Made by a program: the position numbers and the translations under genes
Part shown: positions 1 to 7,649 of the stretch, piece after piece
Layout of the letters: the number at the start of each line of letters is the position of its first letter
How positions within the stretch are numbered: the stretch's first letter is position 1
Notes under the pieces: model-generated
The model's database searches: none
What the model saw: only the letters and a program-made list of their open reading frames with translations
What the model was told of the DNA's origin: nothing
NCBI RefSeq assembly: GCF_000745215.1
Contig: NZ_JQNK01000009.1
Coordinates: forward strand, 1,178,001-1,242,000
Length of the DNA: 64,000 nucleotides
Direction: 5' to 3'
Origin: Methylosinus sp. PW1
Lineage (GTDB): Bacteria > Pseudomonadota > Alphaproteobacteria > Rhizobiales > Beijerinckiaceae

Positions 1-81
1 TGGTGAGGGACGCGGGGCCGGCTAGCCAATTAGGGGGCCGCCTCGGATGAACCGCATAACATATTGATTTAATTTAATTTT

Positions 82-171
82 TGGCGGAAGGGGTGGGATT
101 CGAACCCACGGTGAAGTTTCCCCCACGGCGGTTTTCAAGACCGCTGCCTTAAACCACTCGGCCACCCTTCC
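82..171 (-). tRNA. tRNA-Ser (anticodon TGA)
   Basis: Read on the minus strand, the sequence folds as a class II tRNA: a 7-bp acceptor stem (GGAAGGG with CCCTTCC), a D arm with GTGGCCGAGTGG, an anticodon stem GCGGT/ACCGC around loop CTTGAAA giving anticodon TGA, a long variable arm, and a T arm containing GGTTCGAATCC. The discriminator G and the CCA end are encoded. The long variable arm and anticodon both indicate serine. No integrase or attachment duplicate is seen next to its 3' end. Confidence 0.97.
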
Positions 172-244
172 GAACCCGGAGCCGGACCGGACTCGCGGCG
201 AAGCCTATCGCTTCTCTATGACCGCACGTCAACCGGGCGCGCGC

Positions 245-337
245 CTAGCGGAACCAGACATAGACGATCGCCGCCGCCAGAGCCAGGACGAGGCCGATCG
301 CCGTATTGCGCAGAAAGCCGCCTTCGAACTCCTCCAT
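245..337 (-). CDS. candidate 30-residue single-pass membrane protein
   Basis: A 30-codon frame begins with MEEFEGGFLRN, continues with one hydrophobic stretch of about 16 residues (TAIGLVLALAAAIVYVW) and ends in FR. The arrangement of an acidic N-terminus, one membrane helix and a short basic tail is typical of small inner membrane proteins. A GGAAGACGGAA stretch lies just before the ATG. It has no operon partner: tRNA-Ser lies downstream on the same strand. I do not recognise the family. The codon use and hydrophobic design make it more likely than chance, but it could be a random frame. Confidence 0.45.
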   Translation of the reverse strand: MEEFEGGFLRNTAIGLVLALAAAIVYVWFR

Positions 338-448
338 TTCCGTCTTCCCTTCTCGCCCTCGCGTCGATTCGACGCATTTCTAAAGCTGCATCCAACGCTG
401 AGAATAGTCGATGAGGGTGGTTAATTCCCAGGGGCCGCTCTCGGTTGG

Positions 449-475
449 GAGCCCGGCGCAGGCCGGGCTCTTTTT
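449..475 (+). terminator. strong intrinsic terminator with no recognised upstream gene
   Basis: A perfect 9-bp stem GAGCCCGGC / GCCGGGCTC encloses a GCAG tetraloop and is followed by TTTTT and a further T-rich stretch. It is oriented for + strand transcripts, yet no + strand protein gene is recognised between it and the left edge of the window. It may end a small RNA starting somewhere in 340-440, or transcription from outside the window. Confidence 0.75.
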
Positions 476-554
476 CTTTCCGCGAGGGGCGCGCCGGCGC
501 CTCGCTCGCGGCGGCGCCATGCGCTAAGGTCCGCCCGCCGCTCGGAAAGACCAC

Positions 555-1004
555 ATGCCTCTCTATTTCGCCTATGGCGCCAATATGGACGTCGCCGCAA
601 TGGCCGTCCGCTGTCCGCATTCGCGGCCGCTCGGCCTCGGCCGGCTGGCGCGCTATCGTTTCGCCATTCTGGAGACGGGCTACGCCACTGTCGCGCCGGA
701 CGCGCGGGCGCAGGTCCATGGCCTGCTCTATGACCTCGCCGTGGCGGATGTGCCGGCGCTCGACCGTTACGAGGAGATCGGCCGCGGTCTCTACCGCAAG
801 GTGGTGCAGCCGGTGCTGCGCGCGCCGGTAGGCTCGGCGCGGGCGCTCGTCTATATCGGAACCGCGACGCGCGAGGGGCCGGCGGCGCCGGGCTATGTCG
901 AGAATATCGTCGCCTCGGCGCGCGCGCTCGGCCTGCCCGGCGCCTATATCGCCTTTCTGGAGAGCCATGCGCCCAATGCGCAGCAGAGGATGAGCCGAAG
1001 ATGA
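555..1004 (+). CDS. gamma-glutamylcyclotransferase-like (AIG2/GGCT fold) protein
   Basis: This 149-residue protein opens with MPLYFAYGANMD, the nucleotide-free substrate loop typical of the gamma-glutamylcyclotransferase/AIG2 family (YGxN motif), and has the family's LDRYEEI segment carrying the conserved acidic residue near residue 77. Such enzymes release 5-oxoproline from gamma-glutamyl amines or peptides in the cytoplasm, but the exact substrate here cannot be told from sequence. A GGAAAG Shine-Dalgarno lies 7 bases ahead of the ATG. The stop overlaps the panC start as ATGA, so it heads a translationally coupled run panC-acylphosphatase-cysQ. Confidence 0.85.
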   Translation: MPLYFAYGANMDVAAMAVRCPHSRPLGLGRLARYRFAILETGYATVAPDARAQVHGLLYDLAVADVPALDRYEEIGRGLYRKVVQPVLRAPVGSARALVYIGTATREGPAAPGYVENIVASARALGLPGAYIAFLESHAPNAQQRMSRR

Positions 1005-1867
1005 GCGCTGTTCCCGTTCCCACCGTCCATACGCTGGCCGAGCTGCGCGAGCGCGTCGCGCAATGGCGCGCGCGCGGCGAGCGCGTCGGCTTCGTCCCCA
1101 CCATGGGCGCGCTGCACAAGGGCCATCTCGCTCTGGTGGAGGAGGCCCGCCGGCGCGCCGATCGCGTGATGGTCTCGGTCTTCGTCAATCCGACGCAATT
1201 CGGCGCAGGCGAGGATTTCGACCGTTATCCGCGCACGCTCGCCGCCGATGTCGAGAAGCTCGCGAGCGTTGCGGCCGATCTCTGCTATGCGCCGGCGGTG
1301 GAGGAAATGTATCCGCCGGGCTTTTCCGCCACGGTCGCTGTGGGCGGGCCGGCGGTCGCCGATCTCGAGGATCATTTCCGGCCGACGCTTTTCGCCGGCG
1401 TCGCGCTCGTCGTCGCCAAGCTGCTCAATCAAGCCGATTGCGACATCGCCGTCTTCGGCGAGAAGGACTATCAGCAATTGCTGGTGATAAAGCGCCTGGT
1501 GCGCGATCTCGATCTGCGCGCGGAGATCCTCGGCGCGCCGACTTTGCGCGAGGCGGACGGTCTCGCAATGTCCTCACGCAACATCTATCTCTCGTCCGAG
1601 GAGCGGCGCACCGCGCCGGCGCTCTATCGCGCGCTGAGCGAGGCGGCGCAGCGCATCGCCGCGGGCGAGCCGATCGGCCATGTGATGGCGGAAGCGCGCG
1701 AGCAGATCGCCGCCGAAGGCTTCCTCATCGATTATCTCGAGGCGCGGCACGCGCAGACTCTGGCGCGCGTCGCCCGCCGTCACGAGGGGCCGATTCGCCT
1801 GCTGGTCGCGGCGAAGCTCGGCGCGACGCGGCTCATCGACAATGTCGCCGTGGAGGCGGCGCAATGA
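1001..1867 (+). CDS. panC: pantothenate synthetase
   Basis: PanC condenses pantoate with beta-alanine using ATP, the last step of pantothenate (vitamin B5, CoA precursor) synthesis. The 288-residue length is normal. Visible family motifs are the ATP-binding PTMGALHKGH near residue 30, SVFVNPTQF near 60, FGEKDYQQL near 150 and the KMSKS-like MSSRNIYL near 188. It overlaps the upstream cyclotransferase-like gene by 4 bases (ATGA) and the downstream acylphosphatase by 4 bases, indicating one transcript. No panB lies next to it in this window. Confidence 0.98.
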   Translation: MSAVPVPTVHTLAELRERVAQWRARGERVGFVPTMGALHKGHLALVEEARRRADRVMVSVFVNPTQFGAGEDFDRYPRTLAADVEKLASVAADLCYAPAVEEMYPPGFSATVAVGGPAVADLEDHFRPTLFAGVALVVAKLLNQADCDIAVFGEKDYQQLLVIKRLVRDLDLRAEILGAPTLREADGLAMSSRNIYLSSEERRTAPALYRALSEAAQRIAAGEPIGHVMAEAREQIAAEGFLIDYLEARHAQTLARVARRHEGPIRLLVAAKLGATRLIDNVAVEAAQ

Positions 1868-2151
1868 GCGAGACGCGCCGCGTGTTCCGCATCATCGTGC
1901 GCGGGCGCGTGCAGGGCGTCGGCTTTCGCGCCTTTGTGGCGCGGGAGGCCGGGCGTCTCGCGCTCGCCGGCTGGGCGCGCAATTGCGACGATGGCGCGGT
2001 GGAGATCGTCGCCGCCGGGCCGCAAGGCGCGCTGCAAGCGCTGGTGGAAGCGGCGCGGCGCGGACCGCCCGCGGGACGCGTCGACGATCTGCGCGCGGAA
2101 GAGACGAACGAGGCCGCTCTCGTCGAGCGGCGCGGCGATTTGGAGTTCTAA
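1864..2151 (+). CDS. acyP: acylphosphatase
   Basis: This 95-residue protein has the two acylphosphatase signatures: RVQGVGFR near residue 18, holding the catalytic Arg that binds phosphate, and GWARNCDDGAVEI near residue 38, holding the catalytic Asn. The enzyme hydrolyses acyl phosphates such as carbamoyl phosphate or 1,3-bisphosphoglycerate. The ATG overlaps the panC stop (ATGA), and cysQ begins 6 bases after its stop, so it sits inside the same operon. Confidence 0.96.
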   Translation: MSETRRVFRIIVRGRVQGVGFRAFVAREAGRLALAGWARNCDDGAVEIVAAGPQGALQALVEAARRGPPAGRVDDLRAEETNEAALVERRGDLEF

Positions 2152-2157
2152 AAAGGC

Positions 2158-2982
2158 GTGCGGCTCGAGAGCGACGAAGATTTCGACGCGCTGGCGGCGG
2201 CTTTCGCCGATCTGGCGACCCGCGCCGGCGCCATTGCGATGGATGTTCTCGCCGCGCCCACCATAGACGCTCGCGCGAAGAAGGATGCGAGCCCGGTCTG
2301 CGAGGCGGATGAGAAAATCGAGGCCTTTCTGACGCCGCGTCTCGCCGAGCTGCTGCCCGGCCTTCCCATCGTCGCGGAGGAGGCCGCCGCCGCGGGCGCC
2401 GATTTCGCCCACACGGAGACTTTCCTGCTCGTCGATCCGCTCGACGGCACGCGCGAGTTTCTGGCCCGCAGCGGCGAGTTCACCGTCAATATCGGCCTCA
2501 TCGTCGCCGGCGCGCCGCGCGCCGGCGCGGTCTATGCTCCGGCGCTCCGGCGATTATGGTTTGCTGGCGCGCGGGCCTTCGGCGCCGAGGCTGCGCCCGG
2601 CCTGCCGGCGCCGCCACGCGCGGCCTGGCGCCCGTTGCGCGTGCGCGCTCTGCCGGCCGAAGGGCCGACGGCGCTGGTCAGCCGCTCGCATCTCGACGCG
2701 GCGACCACGGCCTTTCTGGAGACGCACCGAGTCGCCGAGACGCGCGACGTCGGCTCCTCGATCAAATTCGGCCTTCTGGCGGAGGGCGCGGCCGATCTCT
2801 ATCCGCGCTTCGGCCCGACGATGGAATGGGACACTGCGGCCGGCGACGCGGTGCTGCGCGCGGCCGGCGGCGGCGTCGTCGATCCTGCGGGTCGCCCGCT
2901 TCTCTACGGCAAGGCGGGCGAAGCCTATCGCAACGGACCTTTCATCGCTTTCGGCGATCCCGCAGTCGCAAGACTTTGTTAA
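2158..2982 (+). CDS. cysQ: 3'(2'),5'-bisphosphate nucleotidase (CysQ-type inositol monophosphatase family)
   Basis: CysQ removes the 3'-phosphate from PAP or PAPS, recycling by-products of sulfate assimilation and phosphopantetheine transfer. The 274-residue protein contains the Mg-binding signatures of the family: VAEEA near residue 79, DPLDGTREF near 99 and the C-terminal WDTAAGDAVL near 229. The frame opens with GTG shortly after an AAAAAGG stretch that overlaps the acylphosphatase stop region. An ATG 27 codons in is possible but would trim the first helix. It is the last gene of the tight run; 118 bases follow before eipA. Confidence 0.93.
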   Translation: MRLESDEDFDALAAAFADLATRAGAIAMDVLAAPTIDARAKKDASPVCEADEKIEAFLTPRLAELLPGLPIVAEEAAAAGADFAHTETFLLVDPLDGTREFLARSGEFTVNIGLIVAGAPRAGAVYAPALRRLWFAGARAFGAEAAPGLPAPPRAAWRPLRVRALPAEGPTALVSRSHLDAATTAFLETHRVAETRDVGSSIKFGLLAEGAADLYPRFGPTMEWDTAAGDAVLRAAGGGVVDPAGRPLLYGKAGEAYRNGPFIAFGDPAVARLC

Positions 2983-3100
2983 GAACGCGGCGAGATTCTT
3001 CCTCTCGCGAAGAAGAGCCGTCGAGGCGCCACAGGCGCGACACGATCGCATCGAAACTTCGGCAGATCGATTCGTAAACGCCCAATGGGGAAGCTTCGTC

Positions 3101-3742
3101 ATGCGCGCCGCAGATTCAACTCGCCGAGAAACGTGCGCAACGCGCAAAGAAGCGACGCTCGCAACGCGCAGAGAGATGCTGGCTCTCGCTACCGCCGCCG
3201 CTCTGTCTCCGCTGGCGCCGGCGCGCGCCGCCTATGACGTGCGGGCGGAGCCGAGACCCGAGCCCATGTCCGGCGACGAGGTGGTGCAGAGCGGCCATCG
3301 CTTCTTCGGCTCCATAGCGCGCGATCTCGCGCAGGGCGTCGAGCAGATGGCGCGGCGCTGGGGACGGCCCAACGCCTATGTGCTGGGACAGGAAGGCTCG
3401 GGCGCCTTCGTCGGCGGCCTGCGCTATGGCGAAGGAGTCATGTACACGCGCAACGCCGGCCAGCGGCGCGTCTATTGGCAAGGGCCGTCGCTCGGCTTCG
3501 ACGCCGGCGCCAATGGCGACCGCACCATGATGCTGATCTATAATCTGCCTTCCGTCGATGCGATATTCACCCGCTTCGGCGGCGTCGCCGGCTCGGCCTA
3601 TCTGGTCGGCGGATTGGGCTTCACCGAGCTCACGGCGGACGGCGTCGTCGTCGCGCCGATCCGGGCGGGCGTCGGCGCACGCCTCGGCCTCAATCTCGGC
3701 TATTTGAAATTCACGCCGGAAGCGACTTGGAATCCATTCTGA
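3101..3742 (+). CDS. EipA family (DUF1134) envelope protein
   Basis: This 213-residue protein begins with an unusually long, polar leader, then a hydrophobic stretch MLALATAAALSPLAPARAA that looks like a signal peptide, and continues as the compact glycine-rich DUF1134 fold (RFFGSIARDLAQGVE, GLRYGEGVMYT, VYWQGPSLGFD, LGLNLGYLKFTPE). DUF1134 members are alphaproteobacterial periplasmic proteins; the Brucella member EipA affects envelope integrity. I chose the ATG preceded by GGGGAAG; an internal ATG near residue 26, right at the hydrophobic stretch, is an alternative and would give a more usual signal peptide. It converges with the TadE-like gene, leaving 6 bases between. Confidence 0.9.
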   Translation: MRAADSTRRETCATRKEATLATRREMLALATAAALSPLAPARAAYDVRAEPRPEPMSGDEVVQSGHRFFGSIARDLAQGVEQMARRWGRPNAYVLGQEGSGAFVGGLRYGEGVMYTRNAGQRRVYWQGPSLGFDAGANGDRTMMLIYNLPSVDAIFTRFGGVAGSAYLVGGLGFTELTADGVVVAPIRAGVGARLGLNLGYLKFTPEATWNPF

Positions 3743-3748
3743 TCTGGC

Positions 3749-4279
3749 TCATGACTTCAGCTGCAGCGCCGTATAGCTCGGCGTCAGCAGGCTCGACAGC
3801 AGAGCGTTCATCGATTTGGGGAAGAACGCCAGGCTATGCGCATAGGTCGCCGTCACCAGAACGGCGGACTGTCCGTTGGAGAAGGTCGCCTTGATGAGAT
3901 TGGTCTGCGCGGTGGAGAGCGTCGCGCCGGTCGGATAGGCATAGACGATCGTCGGCGAGGTCGCGCCCATGGTGATCTGAAACATCTGCAGAGTGAGGCT
4001 CGAGGCCTTGATCTGCGGGGCGACATTGCCGAGCGCATAGGCCGGCGTGTAGAGCGACATTTCCGTCGAGCAGGCGCCGACCGGGGAGTCCGCGCAATCG
4101 GCCCAGGCGATCGCATATTGCGTCGCGATCCGATTGACCGTGTTGTAGACGACATAAATGCGGCCAAATTCGGTGACGCCGGCGATGATCACCAAGATGA
4201 CCGGCGCGAGCAGCGCGAACTCCACAGCGGCGAATCCGCGTCGATCCGAAAAGCGCGCGACGAGACGTCGAAGGCTCAT
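3749..4279 (-). CDS. TadE-like pilus/secretion protein
   Basis: This 176-residue protein starts with a short basic segment, then RRGFAAVEFALLAPVILVIIAG, the typical TadE pseudopilin-like N-terminal membrane helix with its conserved Glu (VEFA). The remaining 130 residues are a Ser/Thr-rich extracytoplasmic domain with one cysteine pair (near 62 and 69). TadE proteins are minor pilins of Tad/Flp type IV pili. It is the last gene of three on the minus strand, joined to its neighbour by an ATGA overlap. No tadA, rcpA, flp or prepilin peptidase gene is near, so it must work with a machine encoded elsewhere, or with a reduced one. Confidence 0.87.
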   Translation of the reverse strand: MSLRRLVARFSDRRGFAAVEFALLAPVILVIIAGVTEFGRIYVVYNTVNRIATQYAIAWADCADSPVGACSTEMSLYTPAYALGNVAPQIKASSLTLQMFQITMGATSPTIVYAYPTGATLSTAQTNLIKATFSNGQSAVLVTATYAHSLAFFPKSMNALLSSLLTPSYTALQLKS

Positions 4280-4764
4280 TTGCTCTTCCGCCTGACGATG
4301 GCGCTGGAGCGCACATTGGCGAGCGCGCCGAATCCCGGCGCGAAGACGATCGCTGGCGCCTGCGCGCGCAGGACCAGCGGATCGCCGGCGGCGCCATAAT
4401 CCGGCGTCGTCTCATCCGTCACCGCGACGGCGCCCGAGTCGAGCCGCCACAATGGACGAAGATCGACGAGCAGATTGGCGTTGTTCTTCACCAATCCGCC
4501 GCCGCCGGAGGCGACTTTTCCTTTCAATGCGGCGGCGTCGATATAGGTTGGCGTCGCCTGCGCGAAGCTCCTGCGCAGATAATCGGCGGCGCTGTTGACG
4601 CCCGCGTCCAGCGACGTCTGCGTGATATAGAAGATCGACACTTGCGCGATCCACAGCACGAGAATCAAAAAGGGCGTCGCCACAAAGGCGAACTCCACCG
4701 CCGTCGCGCCGGAGCGCGCACGCGCGAAATCGCGCGCCGCGTCGCGGAAGAAGCGCCGTCTCAT
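4276..4764 (-). CDS. second TadE-like protein
   Basis: This 162-residue protein has the same design as its neighbour: a basic start, RSGATAVEFAFVATPFLILVLW (residues 18-39) with the conserved Glu of the TadE helix, then a soluble exported domain. It begins with an ATGA overlap on the TadG-like stop and ends with an ATGA overlap on the next TadE start, so the three are almost certainly cotranslated. The two TadE proteins are only similar in the N-terminal helix, suggesting different roles in the same complex. Confidence 0.88.
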   Translation of the reverse strand: MRRRFFRDAARDFARARSGATAVEFAFVATPFLILVLWIAQVSIFYITQTSLDAGVNSAADYLRRSFAQATPTYIDAAALKGKVASGGGGLVKNNANLLVDLRPLWRLDSGAVAVTDETTPDYGAAGDPLVLRAQAPAIVFAPGFGALANVRSSAIVRRKSK

Positions 4765-6983
4765 AGCGTCGACGCCGGCACGGTGATCGGATCATTCACG
4801 ATCTGAAATCCCGAGAATGTCGAGATCGATCCGGGCGTGACGCTCGGCGTCGGCAATTTCACATAGGACGAAGGCGCGCCGCTCATCGATGGGCCGCCGA
4901 GCGCCGTGAGCTTCACATCATCGAGGGCGCCGCCGAATTTCTCCGTCGTCGTCCCGATCGAGGAGAAGGTCAGCCAATAGAAGCCCGGCTTGGTGACGAG
5001 CACATTGGCGGTCCGCGTCTGCCAGGAGGTGGCGTAGGCGCAAAGGTCGATGAGCGGATTGACCTGCGCGGAATTGTAGCTGGTGAGGCTGACGCCATCG
5101 GGCGCGACGGTCGGCGTCGTCGTCGTCGTTCCGTCGGGATTTGTGTAAGAGGTCGTCGAGGAGAGCGCGCCGCCGACGACGGGCGTGCTCGCGAGCTGCC
5201 CATGCGACATGAAGACGCCGACATAGCTGCTGCTCGCATCCACCGCCGTTGCGGCAATGCTAGCGTTGATGCGCGAGGTCACATTCGACACCGATCCCGA
5301 CGGCAGGCTCCAGCTGCTGGTTTGCGGCATGGACAGGCAATAAGGATCGGCGAGCGGCGTGGGGAGCGACGGCAGCTTCGCGTCAGAGATGTAATAGTAC
5401 GAAACCTTGTAATAGCCCGGATCGAGCAGGAAGCCGCGGCTGATGAGCCTGTGCGCCGTCGTCCCGGTCCCGCCCAGTTCCACCGACTGCGCGCCGACAA
5501 TGGCCGATTTCATCACATAATCGAGCTGATTGATCGGCGCCGCGCCCCAGCCGCTCGCGGTCTGATTGGGCCAGCCGCTGGAGGAGCCGCTCGTGCCCGT
5601 GCTGGTCGTCATATTGCCGGACGTGTTGATATAGGCGCCGGCGCCGCTCGTCGAATAGCTGTAGGTCGGGCTGTCGAACTTGTCCTCGAACAAGACCGTC
5701 GACGCCGTCCACGGAAAATTATCCGTCACCGAGCCGGAGCAAGTGCCGGTGCATAGGCGAACGTCCGCGATGGCGCCGCCATAGGAGTCGCCGGCGCCGT
5801 CGGCGGCGAAGCTCAGCCAATAATTGCCGGGCGTGTTGACATAGATGCGCACGCTGCGCTCGACCCAATCGAAATTGCCCGAGTAGACGCAGACGTCGAT
5901 GAGATTGGAGCCGCCGAGATTTTGCGCGCCGTCTATGGTCTGATGCAGCGGCGGCGTTCCGCTCGTGTTGGCGTCGAGATAGACGTTGATCTGATTGGTG
6001 CGCAGCTTGCCGGTCGAGGTCGTCGTCGTCGAATTGCTGATGTACGTCGAGTTGGCGCTGGTCGCAAAGGAGACGTCGCTCGCTGTCGATCCGCAGATAT
6101 AGGTCGGATCATAATTGGGATATTTCACGCGCGAGTTGTAGAAATAGCGCAGCTCGTAATTGCCGCCAGCGAGATATTGCATCGTCGATATGGACGAATT
6201 GCCGCCTGTGCCCGATCCATTGTCACAATCGAGCTCGGCCGTGTTGAACGCGCCGGCGGGCACGGCGTTGGAATAGACCTTGGAGTCGACCTCGAGGCAA
6301 TGGCCGAGGATCACCCATTTGACGCCGGTCGAGCCCGTGTAGCCCACCGTCGAGGACGACACATTCGTCGGCGTGGAGACGGTATATCCCCAAGTGCCGA
6401 TCGCGACCTTGGTTCCGGGCGCCGCATAGAGATAGCCGCAGGCGCTGCTGCCGGTGCAGCCGGTCACGCCGAATGTCTCGGTGAGCACGGTCGCCGAGGC
6501 GGTGCTGGACGGCGGCTGATCGATAGTGGCGATGGTGTCGAAGCAATGCGAGGTCGCCGAGATTTTGAACTGCGTGGCGTTCAGAAATTTCGAGAAGGCC
6601 GTCTTCACATTGGTCGACAGCGTCACATCGGCCGCGCCGCTCCCCGAATAGGAGAAGGGCGCCGTATTGGTGAGCGCGACGCCGAGCCTCTGCGCGCCGA
6701 TGGCGTTGCCGATATAGGCGTTCACCTTGCTGCTATAGGCGGTGACGTTGGTCCCGCTCACCAGAGCGACGACGCTCGGCCGCGTGGCGAATTGACAGGC
6801 CATCAGCGCCGTCTCGGAGAGCTTCTGCCGCGCTTGATAGAGACGCATGAGATCGACGCCGCCGACGACGCCGGTCAGAATCGCGAAGCCCATGAGACCG
6901 AACAAGATCGCCACCTGGCCGGCGTCGTTTCGGAAAAACGCGCGCGCCGATGCGCCCCGTCGTCTCTTCGTCGTCATACGCAC
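4761..6983 (-). CDS. TadG-like protein with duplicated extracytoplasmic domain
   Basis: This 740-residue protein starts with a basic segment and one membrane helix (GQVAILFGLMGFAILTGVVG, residues 21-40) followed by LMRLYQARQKLSETALMAC, the TadG-like N-terminal module. No von Willebrand factor A metal site is apparent. The large outer region is Ser/Thr/Gly-rich and contains two related blocks: one with YELRYFYNSRVKYPNYDP and DVCVYSGNF...GNYWLSFAADG, a second with YKVSYYYISDAKLP and DLCAYATSW...GFYWLTFSSIG. Both end in GGA(I/L)xDVxL, pointing to duplicated beta-sandwich, possibly carbohydrate-binding, domains. GAGGGTGCGT precedes the ATG. It leads the three-gene unit. Confidence 0.82.
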   Translation of the reverse strand: MRMTTKRRRGASARAFFRNDAGQVAILFGLMGFAILTGVVGGVDLMRLYQARQKLSETALMACQFATRPSVVALVSGTNVTAYSSKVNAYIGNAIGAQRLGVALTNTAPFSYSGSGAADVTLSTNVKTAFSKFLNATQFKISATSHCFDTIATIDQPPSSTASATVLTETFGVTGCTGSSACGYLYAAPGTKVAIGTWGYTVSTPTNVSSSTVGYTGSTGVKWVILGHCLEVDSKVYSNAVPAGAFNTAELDCDNGSGTGGNSSISTMQYLAGGNYELRYFYNSRVKYPNYDPTYICGSTASDVSFATSANSTYISNSTTTTSTGKLRTNQINVYLDANTSGTPPLHQTIDGAQNLGGSNLIDVCVYSGNFDWVERSVRIYVNTPGNYWLSFAADGAGDSYGGAIADVRLCTGTCSGSVTDNFPWTASTVLFEDKFDSPTYSYSTSGAGAYINTSGNMTTSTGTSGSSSGWPNQTASGWGAAPINQLDYVMKSAIVGAQSVELGGTGTTAHRLISRGFLLDPGYYKVSYYYISDAKLPSLPTPLADPYCLSMPQTSSWSLPSGSVSNVTSRINASIAATAVDASSSYVGVFMSHGQLASTPVVGGALSSTTSYTNPDGTTTTTPTVAPDGVSLTSYNSAQVNPLIDLCAYATSWQTRTANVLVTKPGFYWLTFSSIGTTTEKFGGALDDVKLTALGGPSMSGAPSSYVKLPTPSVTPGSISTFSGFQIVNDPITVPASTL

Positions 6984-6984
6984 C

Positions 6985-7014
6985 CTCTACGCAGCAATAC
7001 GCATCTACGTAGAG
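6985..7014. promoter_or_regulatory. inverted repeat in the leader of the TadG-like operon
   Basis: CTCTACG and CGTAGAG, 7 bp each, face each other across 16 bases, directly ahead of the TadG-like start; a further TACGCA / TGCGTA relation lies inside. Its place between start codon and upstream gene suggests an operator or leader hairpin. Confidence 0.4.
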
Positions 7015-7091
7015 AAGGCGGCCGAAACCTTGAGGAAGGCTGAATCGGCCCCCTCGAGTTGGGGTGCTTCTTACGAAAAAGCCTAAGCTTT

Positions 7092-7646
7092 TTATGAACG
7101 CCGCGCGACGACGATCTGCGTGTCGCCATAGCGGCGGCGCTCTTCCTCGACGATTCCCTCGGGCAGAGAGAGAGGGGCGTCCGCCGCCTCCTCGATGACG
7201 ATCAGCGCGCGCTCGGCGAGCCAGCCGCCTTCGACGAGCGAGCGCAGCGCGCGCGTGGCGAGATCGCGCCCATAGGGCGGATCGAGAAAAGCGAGCGTGA
7301 ACAATTCGCCCGGCGGCGCGAGGCCGAGCTTGGTCGCGTCACGCCGAAAGACGCGCGTCACGCCGCCCGCGCCCAGCGCCTCGACATTGGCGCGCAGCAG
7401 CGCGCGCGCCTCCGCGCCATCGTCGATGAAGAGGATCTTCCCGGCGCCGCGCGACAAGGCCTCGAGGCCGAGCGCGCCCGTGCCGGCGAAGAGATCGACG
7501 ACGCGCGCGCCCGGAACCGGATCGTCATAGGCATGGGCGAGAATGTCGAAGACGGATTCGCGCAGGCGATCCGACGTCGGACGGATCGCCTGCGATTGCG
7601 GCGTCTTCAGCACGCGGCCGCGAAAGCTGCCCGCGACGATGCGCAT
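7092..7646 (-). CDS. rsmD: 16S rRNA (guanine(966)-N(2))-methyltransferase
   Basis: RsmD methylates G966 of 16S rRNA in the assembled 30S subunit. The 184-residue protein has the family start MRIVAGSFRGRVL, RPTSDRLRESVFDIL, the SAM-binding DLFAGTGALGLEALSRGA near residue 50 and the catalytic FLDPPYGRD near residue 121. It starts 3 bases after the stop of the RluB-like gene, an order often seen in alphaproteobacteria, so both are presumably made from one mRNA encoding ribosomal RNA modifying enzymes. Confidence 0.97.
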   Translation of the reverse strand: MRIVAGSFRGRVLKTPQSQAIRPTSDRLRESVFDILAHAYDDPVPGARVVDLFAGTGALGLEALSRGAGKILFIDDGAEARALLRANVEALGAGGVTRVFRRDATKLGLAPPGELFTLAFLDPPYGRDLATRALRSLVEGGWLAERALIVIEEAADAPLSLPEGIVEEERRRYGDTQIVVARRS

Positions 7647-7649
7647 AGG

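Noticed and set aside
82..171. tRNA-Ser as an integration site of a mobile island
   Set aside because: No integrase gene and no second copy of the tRNA 3' end are seen; adjacent genes are ordinary metabolism.
3834..4415. Open frames within the TadE region in other phases
   Set aside because: They overlap the TadE genes in alternate frames and give Arg-rich products without domains.
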